Source: Cristatella mucedo (taxonomy: Eukaryota; Bryozoa; Phylactolaemata; Cristatellidae). From it: a DNA stretch of 64,000 nt. The stretch spans positions 1,195,001-1,259,000 of the forward strand of contig WPIO01000106.1 of NCBI GenBank assembly GCA_009760855.2. Reading direction: 5' to 3'. Below the pieces are notes generated by a model that searched no databases, was not told the origin of the DNA, and was given only the letters and a program-made list of their open reading frames with translations. Shown piece after piece: positions 1 to 11,405 of this stretch (the stretch's first letter is position 1; every line of letters begins with the position of its first letter). Made by a program: the position numbers and the translations under genes.

Positions 1-93
1 GAAAATTGGCAGGAGTGAGGAGCTGTCCAATATTGTTGTACTCTCCGAGCTTGCATCGGCGCGCATCTGTCTGTAGATTTTCCCTCGTTTCAG

Positions 94-151
94 GATGACG
101 ATCTGGTCTGTCACGCGATGAAACTGGACCCGAGCCGCCACCAGTATATAT
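94..151 (+). CDS. Phm: PHM exon a
   Basis: Follows a pyrimidine-rich acceptor (tcgtttcag) and ends at donor GTAAGC, leaving one base of a split Leu codon. It encodes DDDLVCHAMKLDPSRHQYI, which matches the PHM segment with a conserved Cys shortly before the first copper site. It enters in phase 0, so at least one earlier exon must lie outside the window. Confidence 0.85.
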
Positions 152-3100
152 GTAAGCTGCCTAAGTCTGACCTCTCTCCCGGTCCACGAGTGCCAGCATT
201 CAGGGCCGCATCAAAAGCTTTCAAGCAGGCGAAGCCGAAAGCCGTGCAACGAAGCCACCGCTGAAAATCGACACAGCTTGACGTTAGACCGGCTTGTACT
301 TGTAAGCTCGTAAACACATCAAAAAAAACCTCCGTCAAATAAGTAGCGGAAACTCGATTTACGATTGGCGATAAGAGGCAACATTGGAGGGGCTACCAGG
401 TGTAGAATGCGTCTCTCTGAAAGCTTCTCGGGTGGAGCGAGAAGATTCTCCAGCGAAGATCTACCATTTCTTGCTAGACGGGCGCAGCCAGGTATTGTTA
501 GCACAGGCATTCGGCGTGTGCAGTCTTCTGCTTGAAGACTGCTGGCGACAGACGCTTTTAACCTGGAGGTCATAGACAGCGAAGTTCACTTCCGCAACTC
601 TGACGCAAATACCATAGTCTCTCCTGCTGCCGTCTGCGGCACATCCTTTCCAGCCGCCACGAACTACTAATTCAACGCTGGTCACTTTCGCCGCTTCCCT
701 CCTGACTCAGCTTCCCTGCTTCTCAGTTTTTGCTGTTTCGTGAGATGAAGACTGCTGTGCGCGGTAGGTCCATCGAAAGCAGTTTATGCTCTGAGTTGAC
801 TTGAGAAAAATCTCGAGCTTACCAACTCGTTAGTCCGTGTAGCTTTTTCGAGTTAATGACTGAGATAAAATACATTGCGCTACATCCAGAGGGTCTTTCA
901 TAACTTTTTAAGGCAACGTCATATTCTTGGAGTTACTGAGGTGGTAGAAGCTTTTTGACGCAAGTCTAGAATTGCACGCCGAATGACTTCTTCGGTGTAT
1001 TCAGGGGTATCGAGCTCCTTCTTATAGATGGATGTGCGTTAGAAAGCTTTCGGGAGTAGTGCCTTCACCTTAGGAGCTGCACATGCTGCCCGAAATAGAT
1101 GTGAGGAGGCAGCAGGCAGAGGCAAAGTCAGCATCAGGTGCTGCCCGAAATAAATGTGGAGAAGGGGCAGGCAGAGGCAAAGTCAGCATCAGGTGCTGCC
1201 CGAAATGGATTTGGAGAAGGGGCAGGCAGAGGCAAAGTCGGCATCAGGCGGTGCCCGAAATGGATGTGAGGAAGAGGCAGGCAGAGGCAAAGGGTACAGG
1301 AGCGCGTGTTCACTAGTGCAGTGAATCGTCAGAGCCCGGTTCTTCCTCCAGAGCTGCTGCGTGAATCGCTCTCATTTGTGCGCCACCGAGGTCTTATATA
1401 CATCGACAGCCAATCTAAAAGTGTGATTCTTGAAATCGGAATCAATGTGCAACGAACACCTACTAATAGGCTAACATGATTCTCATTGGCGACTCCGACC
1501 AGTTGACGCATTGACAGAGACCTGGCTGATCTTGACTAACTGTCTGACCACAACTTATGTCATTCAGACTGTATTTGCTTTGGTTAATATCCCACGAACG
1601 CTCAAAACTGGTGGTTGAGTAGCCCGAGTGTCTCACTCTTGCATCAATTTCTAACTGTTTACTATCCCCTCCGAAGCACTTTTTTTAATCTCTGGCTCTG
1701 AGTCCCTCCAGTAGAAAGTTACCAATTCTGGCCTTGTTCTCTCGTTCACTAGATGCTACGTCTTTTATTAAAGATTTTCCTATTTCGTTTTTTCAATGCT
1801 CAGCCCCAGAAATCATCAATTCTTGGTACTGAGCGAATTCAGTATTCACGTATGCTGGTCAATTGAATTACTTGACGAATATTTTTACCTCTTATTAATC
1901 CACCTTATCTTGTTGCACACGTGCACGGTCCGACTCACAGTCAAGGTCACGCACAAGCTATAGTATTCTCCCACGATGACCACTATAATAATAAGAATAA
2001 TGGACTTGATAAAGTGCCCTCAGAGAATTCAATATCTTTTTAGTTGCTTTACATTTGCTGCAAAGGGAAACGCGATTGAATGGTGAGTAATATCATGCTT
2101 GATAAACATGAATAACATGGTTAGGGGTGATATGCACAGGGTCAGCATGCAATTGATGTTAGCGACAGCATGCAGTGTCAGCACGCATAAGCACATGAAG
2201 GACGAATCACAGGGACCCACTAAATGCTGTCCTAAATAGGTATTATAATCAAATACTGATCACCTGACTAAATGCAGGTCTCAGTCGGACTGCAGTTTTT
2301 GTCTCTTTTGGAATTAAAAACTAATTTGCGTATCGCGCCACCTAAAGACCCTTGACATTTATTTTTTATCAGCACTTATGCCTCGCCCCTGCTGCGAAAT
2401 CCACCACCCTGGAGAAGCTTGCCCTGACCAGCTGACTAAGAAGCCATGCTCACTCCCCGAGATGGCCAGCGGTTGACTGCGAGCATTCATCTAACCAGGA
2501 ATACTGGGCGGAAGCTTGAAATAACATAAAAAAAATGATCAGGATTGACTATCAAACGACTGGCATATTAGGACTGTTGTAGACCGTACCTATCCATCCT
2601 AGCTATGAATAAGTCTTGCTTCTTTAATAACGTAATGGAATCAGAGTTTCAAAATAAAAATGCTTATGTCGACAATCATTTAAACCGCCCCCAGAGAAGC
2701 ACCTTACCTTTTGATTGTGATGCCTTCTGGATTCTAGCAGAGCATTTCTCTAGATTCTCTTTCAGCAATCTAGCAAAGATCCGAGACTAAAATTCCAACT
2801 TCGCTTGGATAGTGTCCTAAGGCAACTTAATTTCTGTATTCACGTCTATCTGTATGTACATCTGTAATGTACATATATAACAAAAGTCAATATAATAATG
2901 ATACATTAGATAGAGCACCCTCAGATAACTCAATCTCTCTCTCTAGGCACTTTACACTTGCTGCAAAGGAAGCAGGATCAAATGGTTAGCGATATAATTC
3001 TGAATAAACAACAAGAATAACATGGTGAGGGGTGACATGCACAGGGTCAGCATGTGAGTATCGTTAGTTGCAGTATGCACAGTGTCAGCACGAACTAGCA

Positions 3101-6100
3101 CATAATGGACGACTCACAGGGACCCGCTAAGTGCTGTGAAAAATAGATGCGTTTTTAGTTTCGTTTTAAATGTGGACATGTCAGGAGAAGTCGTGACGCA
3201 GGTCGGGAGTGAGTTCCAGGCTTCGGGGGCGTACGAACTAAATACACGGTCTCAAAAATATTTGAGGTTTGACTAGATCCGGGTAAACAGCTAGATTCCG
3301 AAAAGCGAGTGGTACAATCCTTAGACTGGTAGGGGAGTAGTTCTGATAGGTATGCTGGAGCCAAAAAATGGACCTAAAAGTGAGTGATAACACCTTAAAG
3401 TCGATGCGTTGTTTTACTGGGAGACAGTGAAGGTCGACAAGAAGTGATGTGATATGGCAACTGCGACACTCACGACAGACAAGCCTAGCTGGAGAGTTTT
3501 GCACCACCTATAAGCGCCTGATTGCACAGGCCGGTAGACCAGCAAGCAGTGAGTTACAAAAGTCAAGACGGGATGTCACAAATGCATAGACCAATTTGGA
3601 TGTGGTATCCCTGTCTAAACATGCCCGAATTTTAGCAATGTTACGTAGTTGAAAGCAGGCAGACTTGTCTGTGGAGCTGATGTGGTCGGCTAATAAAATA
3701 TCACTTTGGAACCTATAATTTCGTGCCGATTTAAAAAGATATATGCTGGCACATCTGATTTTGAGAGTTAACCTTTTTAATTTTTGAATCACACTTGGTT
3801 TGCCCACAACTGGTAAGTTGGTTTGATCATCAATGAATTTGAGAGATTTTGTTAACATTCATGTGCGGATGTCGTCAATACATACAGCAAGGGAGTTGAG
3901 AGAATTCGAAGAGCTGGGGGCTGGAAGGGATCAAAGCAAAGGTACGACTGAGTGTCATACCTTTGCTTTGATCCCCCAAGCACGTCAAAGAATATATATG
4001 TACAACTATATGTATTTATATCTGTATATGTCTATATGTATGTACCTGTATGTGTGCATACGTACAAATGCCTATCTGAGTGCTTTACAACTCAAAACAA
4101 AAGAATAAATAACTGAGGGCTAGTTGCATGCATGAATATCTCGCTTTGACAAGCATGTGAAGGCAAACTTGATCAGGCCAGCATTCAAAGGCAAACTAGA
4201 ATGCAGAATCGACGAGTAATTATACATCCGGTAAATAAAGCACACTCAATTATGCAACGGTAAGCGTGCAAGGCGAAGCCCAATTCTGCTCACTTTATGC
4301 GCTCCGGAATAATTAAATTCTCAACAATTGTCCGCCTAAGCTTTCCAGGTGCTGCTTCTTCAATTCAAAGCTTTAGGCCTCCATTCCTTCGTCTATTGTC
4401 GCATTTCGCTCGTCGATATTTCGCCAATCGTTTGCAGTGAAATACGAGCCGCACGCCACGATGAAGATAGCGCACCACATGACGCTGTCCGGTTGCCCCT
4501 CACCAGGCTCCACGGCCGCCGTCTGGTAAGCCTCAGTCGTCAAGCAAAACAAGCAGGCCAAGTGTTTCGGCGCCCTCTTCCAGAAACAGCTGATCGTCCG
4601 TCCGACGCCTTACGCCCTTACGTATACGCGGCTATCATTCGCCGCCATGCGGCATACCAGTGCCAAGTGGGCGGGCGAATGCCCCTGACGGAAGCAGCCT
4701 ACGGAGCCTCGAGAACCCAACATGGCCGATTTACTATAATAATATAAAAATAGTAATACCTTTACATAGCACCCTCAGAGAACTTAATAGCTCTCTAGCC
4801 ATTTCAAATTTGCCGCAAAGGAAATACGATCGAATGGTTAGCGGCAGCATGCTCAATGGCAACAAGCATAGCATTGTTAGAGGTGACTTGCACAGTGTCG
4901 GCACGAAAAATAAGGCACACAAAGAACGAATCGCATGGATCCACTAAATGCTGTGGTAAATAGATAATTTTTAGTTTCTTTTTAAATTTCTTTAAGTCAG
5001 GAGATGTCACGAAGTCATTCGGAAGTGAGTTCCAGACTTTGTGAGCATACAAAATAAAGGCACGGTATCCAAGTGATTTGAGGTTCGTATGAGGTGTAGC
5101 TAAACGATTGCACTCGGAAGAAAGCTAGTGGTATTATGCTCAGCCTCTTGGAGAAGTAGATCCAATAGATAGGCTGGAGAAAACGAATGAAGGGAGCTAA
5201 ATATAGAACCATTTTCAAACGACAAGTCAACAAAGGCTGCTATTTTGGGAGTAGTAGTGTGCGATTTCAAGGAGCGATAAACTGATTCTAGACCTTTGAG
5301 GTCATCAGAGACCTAGACCGACGCTTAAGTAGATCCTAGCACCTTGAGGAAAACTATCGACATTTTTAAAGAGGGCAGCAGCGCTTGCTTGGCAATGGAG
5401 GTGAGAAGACTGGCGGGGCGGGGGGGGGGTAAGAGGAATTGACAGCCCTACCTGGTCTTCCGTACCTTCTGCACAATTTTCCCCTCATTCGTCACTACCT
5501 TGACTGATTCCGCAACGGACGGTATCGCTTAGCGTCGATCGCGTTCTCTTACCTGAGTGGGTGGCTTAGTTGCCTTTGCTACTTGGACGTTCGCTGTTCG
5601 CTGTGCGCTGCCACCGATTGGCTTTCGAGTTTTCGAGCGAGCTACTTCAGTGTAAGTGCCACGCCATCACGGTCTTGACCAGCACGACATAACATGCCGC
5701 CTCGCTTCAGGCGCTGCGGTGGCTTTGAGCGCCGGGAGCTGGCTGTCTGCGGTGGCGCCGAAAAGGACCACGGCGGACAACCCGTCCGGGCTAGGATTGT
5801 GTACACATGGGCGCTGGACGCCCCGCCAACCGAATTTCCAAAAGGTACTCGTCTTCAAATGTGGAGCATTTCTGGCAACCTCGCGAGTGCGCACTCTCAG
5901 ATCATTGGTCAGATTGGTGCTCAGATTACTGGTCAAATTATGAGCTGGATTTCTCAAGTTACTAGCCAGCAAGAGTTTGCTCGGATTATGACAGATGATA
6001 AGTAATTTACTGATTAGTAGTTGGATTAATAACCTGCTCTTTAGTTAACGAGCTAACGTGAATCTAAAAGCATCGAAGGACAGCAAATGCAACATCTCAA

Positions 6101-9100
6101 TCTAAGATATTAGTGATAGGTATTCTTGTATAGCACCCTTTAGGTCCCTTCATTCTATGGCTCCAGCCTATTTCTCAGATATACTACCCCATCAGGCCAA
6201 GCATCGTACCACCCGCTTTTCGGAATCCAACAGTCTACAAATACCTCGCATAAACCTTAAGTCCTTTGGAGACCGTGCATTCAGCTCGTATGCTCCCAAA
6301 GCCTGGAACTCCCTCCCGACCTGCGTCAGAATATCCCCTGACCTGACCTCATTTAAAAGGAACTTAGAAACACACCTATTTAGGACTGCATTTAGTGGGT
6401 CCCTGTGATTCGTCCTTCACGTGCTTATGCGTGCTGACACTGTGCATGCTGCCACTAACCACATTTGCATGCTGACCCTGTGCATGTCACTCCTAACCAT
6501 GTTATTTATTTTGTTTGTTTTTCAAGCATGATTTTACTTACCATTCAATTGCATTTCCCTTTGCAGCAAATGTAAAGCGCCTAGAAAGAGATTAAGTTCT
6601 CCGAGGGCGCTTTATTAAGTGCATTATTATTATTATCATTATTATCACGGCAAGACCCAGTCAAGTCGCATTAATTTTCAGCTCAGGAACGTAGGCTTTA
6701 CGTCACTAGCCAAGTGACCTCTTGGTCTGCAAAGTGGTTGGCTAGAAGTGCTGTCGCAATTTCGCAATGCTCTGCAAGCCGTTGCTGTAGCTCCTCTGCC
6801 TGCTGATTGCAGCCGTCGGCGCCGGCGCAGACAAGCAGCCCGCTCGCTTTGCTGCATTGCGTCGGAGAGCTGCTTGCCGTAGCGTTTTTTCGGTGCATCA
6901 CGTGCACAACTCGTTCTCCGTTCAGGGGTCGGCCTGCGCGTCGGCGGCGACACGCAGATCCAGTACATCGTGCTGCAGCTTCATTACTCAAAGAAGTTCT
7001 TGAGTACGAAGAACGTTTCCGCCGCCGCGTCGAATTGACTCGCGCCTCGCGTCAATGGAGGAGCTTGAGGGCTTGGCGGCTGTCTGGCAGCGTTCTTATA
7101 TAGGGTGGCAGCTAAGTTGTTGCTTTCGCCGACTGAGCTCGAAGAGTGAGCTGCAGCAGCAGCAGCAGCAGCAGCAGCAGTGAAGTTCGTGCTACGGCGC
7201 GTGGGGCCGCGCGAGCCGTCGCGAATCGAGAGCTGGCAGCGTTTTGAAAAGCCACTCCACGGGCGTTTAAATCTTTTTGACATGTTGGCTATATTTCAAT
7301 TTCGAGAGCACCTGAAATCTAGATAGTGATAATTTCGCTACAACGCTCAAATTTGAAAGCTAGGCCGTGTGATTGCTCCTTTAAAGTTGAGTTCTCGCTT
7401 GGCCCCCCCCCCCCATTTTTGTTTATCGCTACTTGGCACGATTTCGGCGTGTCTTGAGTATATAATTCTGTGGGCTGCGTCATCTTTAACCAGGCATTGA
7501 CCGGGATAGACATAGGCTCCTGAAATTCCGTCCGATTATTTCAGGTATCGCTGGTGCAAATGCTGTTCACCTGGACACTCGCTTTCATCCGCTCGTGCTC
7601 ACAATTTAGTGACAATTAAGCGTCAAACGTCTCGATTTTATTTGACCATCAAATCGTGGCATCATTATGCTCACTTCTCTGACCATTAATTCTACTCACT
7701 GATTATTAATGGTTATAATATTACGAATAATGTATTACAGTTATAATTTTACTGAAGCTAATAAGGCCTCGTTTGAAGTAGCGACTCCGTAACTCGCACT
7801 GCAGCCAAACCGGAGAATGTCGTGAAATTTAGTAGGGTCTGTCGACAATTACTCGGTAATTTTTTTCCTTGTCATCTATGCAAGTGCATTCCCTGGGGCT
7901 TACTGTCGACGCCAAGAGTTTAGTGGACACGTTCGACAGCCGATACAGCTATCGTAGAGTGATACTAAGGTGATCTTATTCGATAAGTCCGCCTAGCTAC
8001 GTTCGGTAAGGCTTACACTTTCGCGTTCCTTCCAATACATTTTTCAGCTTATGAAAAAGACGACCACTCCGGAGTGACTCTACATATGACATATGAAAGG
8101 TACGCAATTCACTTTTGTAAATTGCCCCTAATTTTATATGCAATTTGGTAAGAAGTTTCGAACACAAATAGGCACGCACATACTCGCACTCGCGCGCGGT
8201 CTCTCGTTTGAGCAGATTGCCTCTCCAAGCCGGTTTCGCGGTTCTCACAAGCATCGGCTTTATTCCACCCGGAGCTAAAGGTAAGAAAACAGCTTACTCC
8301 GAACCAACTGGCAGAGATTCTACCTCTTCTTCAATCAGGCGACACCCAGCGAGCTGGGCGCATGGTAGCCGGATGTGCCTGCTGCTGCCCGAGGTCTGCC
8401 CACGAGCAGGAGCTGTACACTTTCGACAGAGGTATATCGCGATATAATGCAATGCTCCTGTTTCGAGGTCCCAGTGAGCTGGTGTAGCCCAGAATTAAAA
8501 CTGGCAAAGCTGATAAATTTCCACTACGTTGCGTACAACCGTTAGATCCAGGTAGAGATTAGCAATACATCATCAGTTGGCAGCAGCTAGCGAGCTATCA
8601 ATATTTCTGCTAATTGAATGTGATACAAAATATTAGCAAGTGGCCCCATTGTACGCTTAATTTCTCTGCTGGATACGTGTCCGGATCTAACGCGATACAC
8701 GAGTAAAAAAAGTGTTTACGGCAGACGCCGATTTGGGTCGAAGTCTTGCTCATTTATCTAGCACTCTCGCCACACCAACTGCCGAACCTTGAGAGTCCGC
8801 CCTGCACGAGGTATCAATGCTTTAATAATAAAGCACAGATATCTCATAATTTTAATCTGAAACGCTTCAGAGAGAAAGGGGCTAATTAAGGCTCCCACTC
8901 CTGCCATTCATCATTTGAGCTCTAAGCTGACGCTTAGGCGACCGAATACACTGAGCGGCTTTCCGCAAGAACTTTCGTTGGCAGATTTTCACATGGACTC
9001 GGCATGTCACTACGGAAGCGACCAAGAAATTTACCCGATTCTGTACAGGACACATTCACACCGCCTCGGTAAACAAGCGCAGCAGCAGCTGTCGGGAGTA

Positions 9101-9887
9101 TGGATTCGTAATGCCAGCCTTTCGAATTTTGCAGCGCCATCTAATATTTTCATTCGTCGTCTGCTGGCAGTCGAGAATTCGCGTCGCCGCAGATCGGTTT
9201 TAACGAACGCGGCCCGCGCAGAAAATTTCGAAAGACTACAACCTAGCCGAGTTTACCGTAAGCGCCTCTTTGCAGGCACAGTCACGTCTGCCTACCGAAT
9301 TCGTAATGGAAGCTGGACAGAGGTTGGCCGGATGTCACCCCTGGCTCCGCAGACCTTTTACCCCGTGTCGACGCCGGGAATGGTCGTGCAAAACGGCGAC
9401 GTGCTGGCATCTAGATGCACGATGACGAGCGACAGGGACGAGCCGACTCGGATCGGGTGAGCGAGCAGCGGCTGCGGCACATTCATTCGTAGAGGCCCAG
9501 TGCCCTACGAACAAGGGCAAGGACGTTTGCCTTGGTCAGATGGTGGTCATGGCGGTTGGAGTTGAGCAAGAGATTGCCATATTCTGCTGCTACGCCCCAA
9601 TAGGCCCATTGTCCCCTTGCATCATTGAGGCCGCTTACACCCCCTTAGTGCTCTTACAGCCCATTAGAATGCTTGCCTTCTTGTTTAGGGCGAGGAACAG
9701 GGATGAAATGTGCAACTTCTACATCATGTATTACACACGAAATCGGGAAAACCTGATGGACAGCCATTGCTTCAAGATCGCACAGGAATTTCACTGGAGC
9801 GACCATTTCAGTAATATTCCTTCCGATTCGAGCTCTCTCCGAGGTGTCAACGTGAGCCGAGCACACGGGACATTTCACTCACATTGA
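94..9887 (+). CDS. Phm: Peptidylglycine alpha-hydroxylating monooxygenase (PHM), 3' eight exons; 5' end outside window
   Basis: PHM is a copper- and ascorbate-dependent enzyme of the secretory pathway that hydroxylates the C-terminal glycine of peptide precursors, the first step of alpha-amidation. Eight exons are seen: 94-151, 4438-4525, 5711-5844, 6926-7014, 8172-8280, 8985-9068, 9276-9456 and 9689-9887. Together they give 942 bases, that is 313 residues plus a stop, in one frame. All copper ligands known from rat PHM have counterparts: the HH pair (IAHHMTL), the third CuH histidine (LQLHY), the CuM pair HxH (YRTHSHRLG) and the CuM methionine (DEMCNFY). Most structural cysteines are present; the one matching rat C186 is not. 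The reading ends about 16 residues after the usual end of the catalytic core, and I see no lyase (PAL) domain behind it. The signal peptide and first exons lie left of the window. Assignment is firm; the exact 3' end and the exon 6926-7014 donor are less so. Confidence 0.93.
1088..1300. repeat. 55-bp tandem repeat, about four copies
   Basis: The phrase gcccgaaat recurs at 1088, 1143, 1198 and 1253, exactly 55 bases apart, each followed by a purine-rich block containing ggcaggcagaggcaaag. Because 55 is not a multiple of 3 the array is unlikely to be coding, although it happens to be open in one frame. Confidence 0.9.
1985..2245 (-). mobile_element. LINE-A 3' end fragment
   Basis: Read on the minus strand it shows the LINE-A 3' signature seen all over the window: an aggacagcatttagtgggtc start, GCATGCTGACCCTGTGCAT, then tttgcagcaaatgtaaag and an ATT-rich tail. 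Confidence 0.8.
2890..3860 (-). mobile_element. LINE-A, truncated copy with reverse-transcriptase C-terminal part
   Basis: On the minus strand broken frames encode [37 protein letters not shown] and later DLHCLPVKQRIDFKVLS and FRSI, the C-terminal part of the polymerase of CR1/L2-superclade LINEs. Frameshifts separate the pieces, so it is dead. It ends in the usual LINE-A 3' region and an AT-rich tail near 2890. Confidence 0.85.
4438..4525 (+). CDS. Phm: PHM exon b (HH copper site)
   Basis: Acceptor tttgcag, donor GTAAGC. Encodes KYEPHATMKIAHHMTLSGC and on to the first two bases of a Trp codon. It carries the two adjacent histidines of the CuH site and the Cys just after them. A GT lies earlier at 4487, but only the donor at 4526 joins in frame to the next exon and aligns with PHM. 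Confidence 0.92.
4740..5240 (-). mobile_element. LINE-A 3' fragment
   Basis: The minus strand encodes AHKVWNSLPNDFVTSPDLKKF, cut here to the typical C-terminus of the LINE polyprotein, and then the family 3' region. It sits in the PHM intron between exons b and c. Confidence 0.8.
5711..5844 (+). CDS. Phm: PHM exon c
   Basis: Acceptor cgcttcag, donor GTACTC. Its first base completes Trp; it then reads RCGGF and LAVCGG, giving the two cysteines expected in this disulphide-rich part, and ends with IVYTWALDAPPTEFPK, close to the YAWARNAPP signature of PHM. An ATG at 5694 in the same frame lies in the intron and is not the start. Confidence 0.92.
6128..6645 (+). mobile_element. LINE-A 3' fragment
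   Basis: The plus strand encodes MAPAYFSDILPHQAKHRTTR and later SYAPKAWNSLPTCVRISPDL, then the family 3' region and an (ATT)n tail near 6625-6645. It lies in the PHM intron before exon d, in sense orientation. Confidence 0.88.
6926..7014 (+). CDS. Phm: PHM exon d (third CuH histidine)
   Basis: Acceptor ccgttcag. Encodes VGLRVGGDTQIQYIVLQLHY and SKKFLSTKN; the His of LQLHY is the third CuH ligand. The 3' end is my least certain junction: the phase-0 donor at 7015 is GTTTCC, a weak site. It was chosen because it keeps frame with the next exon and gives the expected spacing. Confidence 0.8.
7153..7181. repeat. (CAG)n microsatellite
   Basis: About ten uninterrupted CAG/GCA units inside the PHM intron after exon d. 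It reads as poly-Ala on the minus strand, but the frame has no other support. Confidence 0.9.
8172..8280 (+). CDS. Phm: PHM exon e
   Basis: Begins after acceptor caaatag and ends at donor GTAAGA. Encodes RLSRLPLQAGFAVLTSIGF and IPPGAK, matching the stretch that links the two copper-binding halves of PHM. There is no Cys where vertebrate PHM has its DCSG cysteine. The first dozen residues align poorly, so the 5' boundary could shift. Confidence 0.8.
8985..9068 (+). CDS. Phm: PHM exon f (HxH of CuM site)
   Basis: Acceptor ttggcag, donor GTAAAC. Encodes FHMDSACHYGSDQEIYPIL and YRTHSHRLG. The two histidines of THSH are CuM ligands, the preceding Arg matches rat R240, and ACHY carries a conserved disulphide Cys. 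Confidence 0.93.
9276..9456 (+). CDS. Phm: PHM exon g
   Basis: Acceptor ctttgcag, donor GTGAGC. Encodes AYRIRNGSWTEVGRMSP, then QTFYPV, GDVLASRC and RDEPTRIG. These match, in order, PHM blocks GYRVRNGQW, QAFYPV, GDLLAARC and THIG. Confidence 0.95.
9689..9887 (+). CDS. Phm: PHM exon h, last coding exon (CuM Met)
   Basis: Acceptor cttgtttag. Encodes RDEMCNFYIMYYT, with the CuM methionine and the Tyr corresponding to rat Y318, then SHCFKIAQEFHWSDHF and a short non-conserved tail to a TGA at 9885. A GT donor is possible inside the tail (GTGTCA at 9829 region or GTGAGC a few bases on), so continuation into another domain is not excluded. Confidence 0.88.
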
Positions 9888-11092
9888 AGTTGCATTGCAG
9901 CTGCTATATGTATCGATTGCACATATGGCGCTGATTTAAGTAAAAACGTTACAGAGGAAGGCTTTAATTCAAATGCACCTTCATTTACATCGAGCCCGGT
10001 CAGGGCGGTTTTTGGCTACCTCAAGTTTTTTTCAGCTAGCGATATAAGGTTTTCCGCCAAGAGACTTTGCAAGCCAATCAGCTACTGTTAGGAAGTCGTG
10101 CCAGTTCGAAGGCGTGGCCACCTATTAATGGCTGCATCGCCATCTGTAATACAGTAAGCTGTTTAAAAAATTGATAGTTTGGTGTTGTTTTTTGATCTCT
10201 TTGGTGAGTCTAAAAATACTGTAAATCAAAACCGAAGTTGTGCAGATTGGTCGCTTATTTATTATACAAGTGGTAGAAGCACTATAAACACCGACGCTTT
10301 CTACTCGTACCGAAATCCAGTGACGCTGTATATTCCGGCGAAGCTCCTAGTGTCTCAAAAGCAGTGCTTTAACTGCTAAGAAAAGCCACGTTTCCAGAGA
10401 ATATTGTCTTGATGAGTCGAGAAGTATTTCCATTCAACTGTCAAGTTCAAACGCGTCACTTTTCCGACGATATGTGTACGGAAGCGGCAGCAGCAACGAA
10501 AGTGCGTCACTTGCCACATGGAGGCTAGCTAGTGTCGCCGGTAATATCATCGCTCGCTCCTTGCAGTGCATTGACCTTGTTGTGCTTCGGCTGCGCATCG
10601 TGCCCGCTGCATTTCGTTGCCTCCACCAGCACCTCCCCACAGTGCCTTTTCTCTCACAAACGCTTGCACTGACATTTTAGTCGATTTGGCGTGTGGAAGA
10701 TATTGCTTGTCAATGACATTCTCCAAGAATTGCAAGAAGACAAAGCACCGAGCTCCTTGACCGCTAGCTCCTCGATCGACTCCAACAGAGAGCCGTTTTC
10801 CGGGTGCCGATATCTTACAGAACTCGTCCCCGTGAATCTTTTCAGCTCGTACTGACTGACACAACTTTGACACTACCAGTGCTTCCGCGAGCTGGCAGCA
10901 ACTGCTGGCTAGCCGATCGCTTACCAGCTCAGTCTCTCTTGAGGTAAGTCAAGCTGAACCCACACCCGTCTTGCGGTGGCAGACAAAGGCCACTTCCCTA
11001 TGGCCGCTGGGGCTAAGCAGCCTCTCGCTTCTCTGTTGGCGTGTCGGCCTGACCTACCTTGACCCCTTATCTCTATGTCTCTTCCCTTATCT

Positions 11093-11096
<4 letters not shown>

Positions 11097-11161
<65 letters not shown>

Positions 11162-11208
11162 TCCCTATCTCTCCCCCCTTTCTCTCTGTCTCTCTGTCTT
11201 TCTCTCTG

Positions 11209-11241
<33 letters not shown>
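11097..11241. repeat. (CT)n array
   Basis: A nearly pure CT run to about 11157, continuing as interrupted CTCTGT repeats. It creates artificial Ser/Leu-rich frames on one strand and Arg/Glu-rich ones on the other. Confidence 0.95.
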
Positions 11242-11242
<1 letters not shown>

Positions 11243-11341
11243 ATACGTTGGCGGATTAAAGTCGTACTATGACAATGCGTTGCTAGCACCAACAAACACA
11301 CTCCAACAAGGTAGTTGGTTTTCAGTGTGATTTATCCGGAC

Positions 11342-11348
<7 letters not shown>

Positions 11349-11403
<55 letters not shown>
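11349..11403. repeat. (CA)n array
   Basis: About 27 uninterrupted CA units. Confidence 0.97.

Positions 11404-11405
<2 letters not shown>

Larger units (their letters stand above)
152..4437. other. PHM intron (first in window)
   Basis: A 4.3 kb intron bounded by GTAAGC and TTTGCAG. It holds a 55-bp tandem repeat (1088-1300) and LINE-A 3' pieces at 1985-2245 and 2890-3860. I see nothing else coding in it; the short open frames have no recognisable content. Confidence 0.75.

Noticed and set aside
5694-6005. A 103-codon plus-strand frame starting with ATG, taken as a separate small gene.
   Set aside because: Its first half is PHM exon c, preceded by an acceptor and followed by a donor; the remainder is intron.
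6984-7283. Minus-strand frame with an Ala run and basic N-terminus.
   Set aside because: The Ala run comes from a (CAG)n repeat, and the region overlaps PHM exon d on the other strand.
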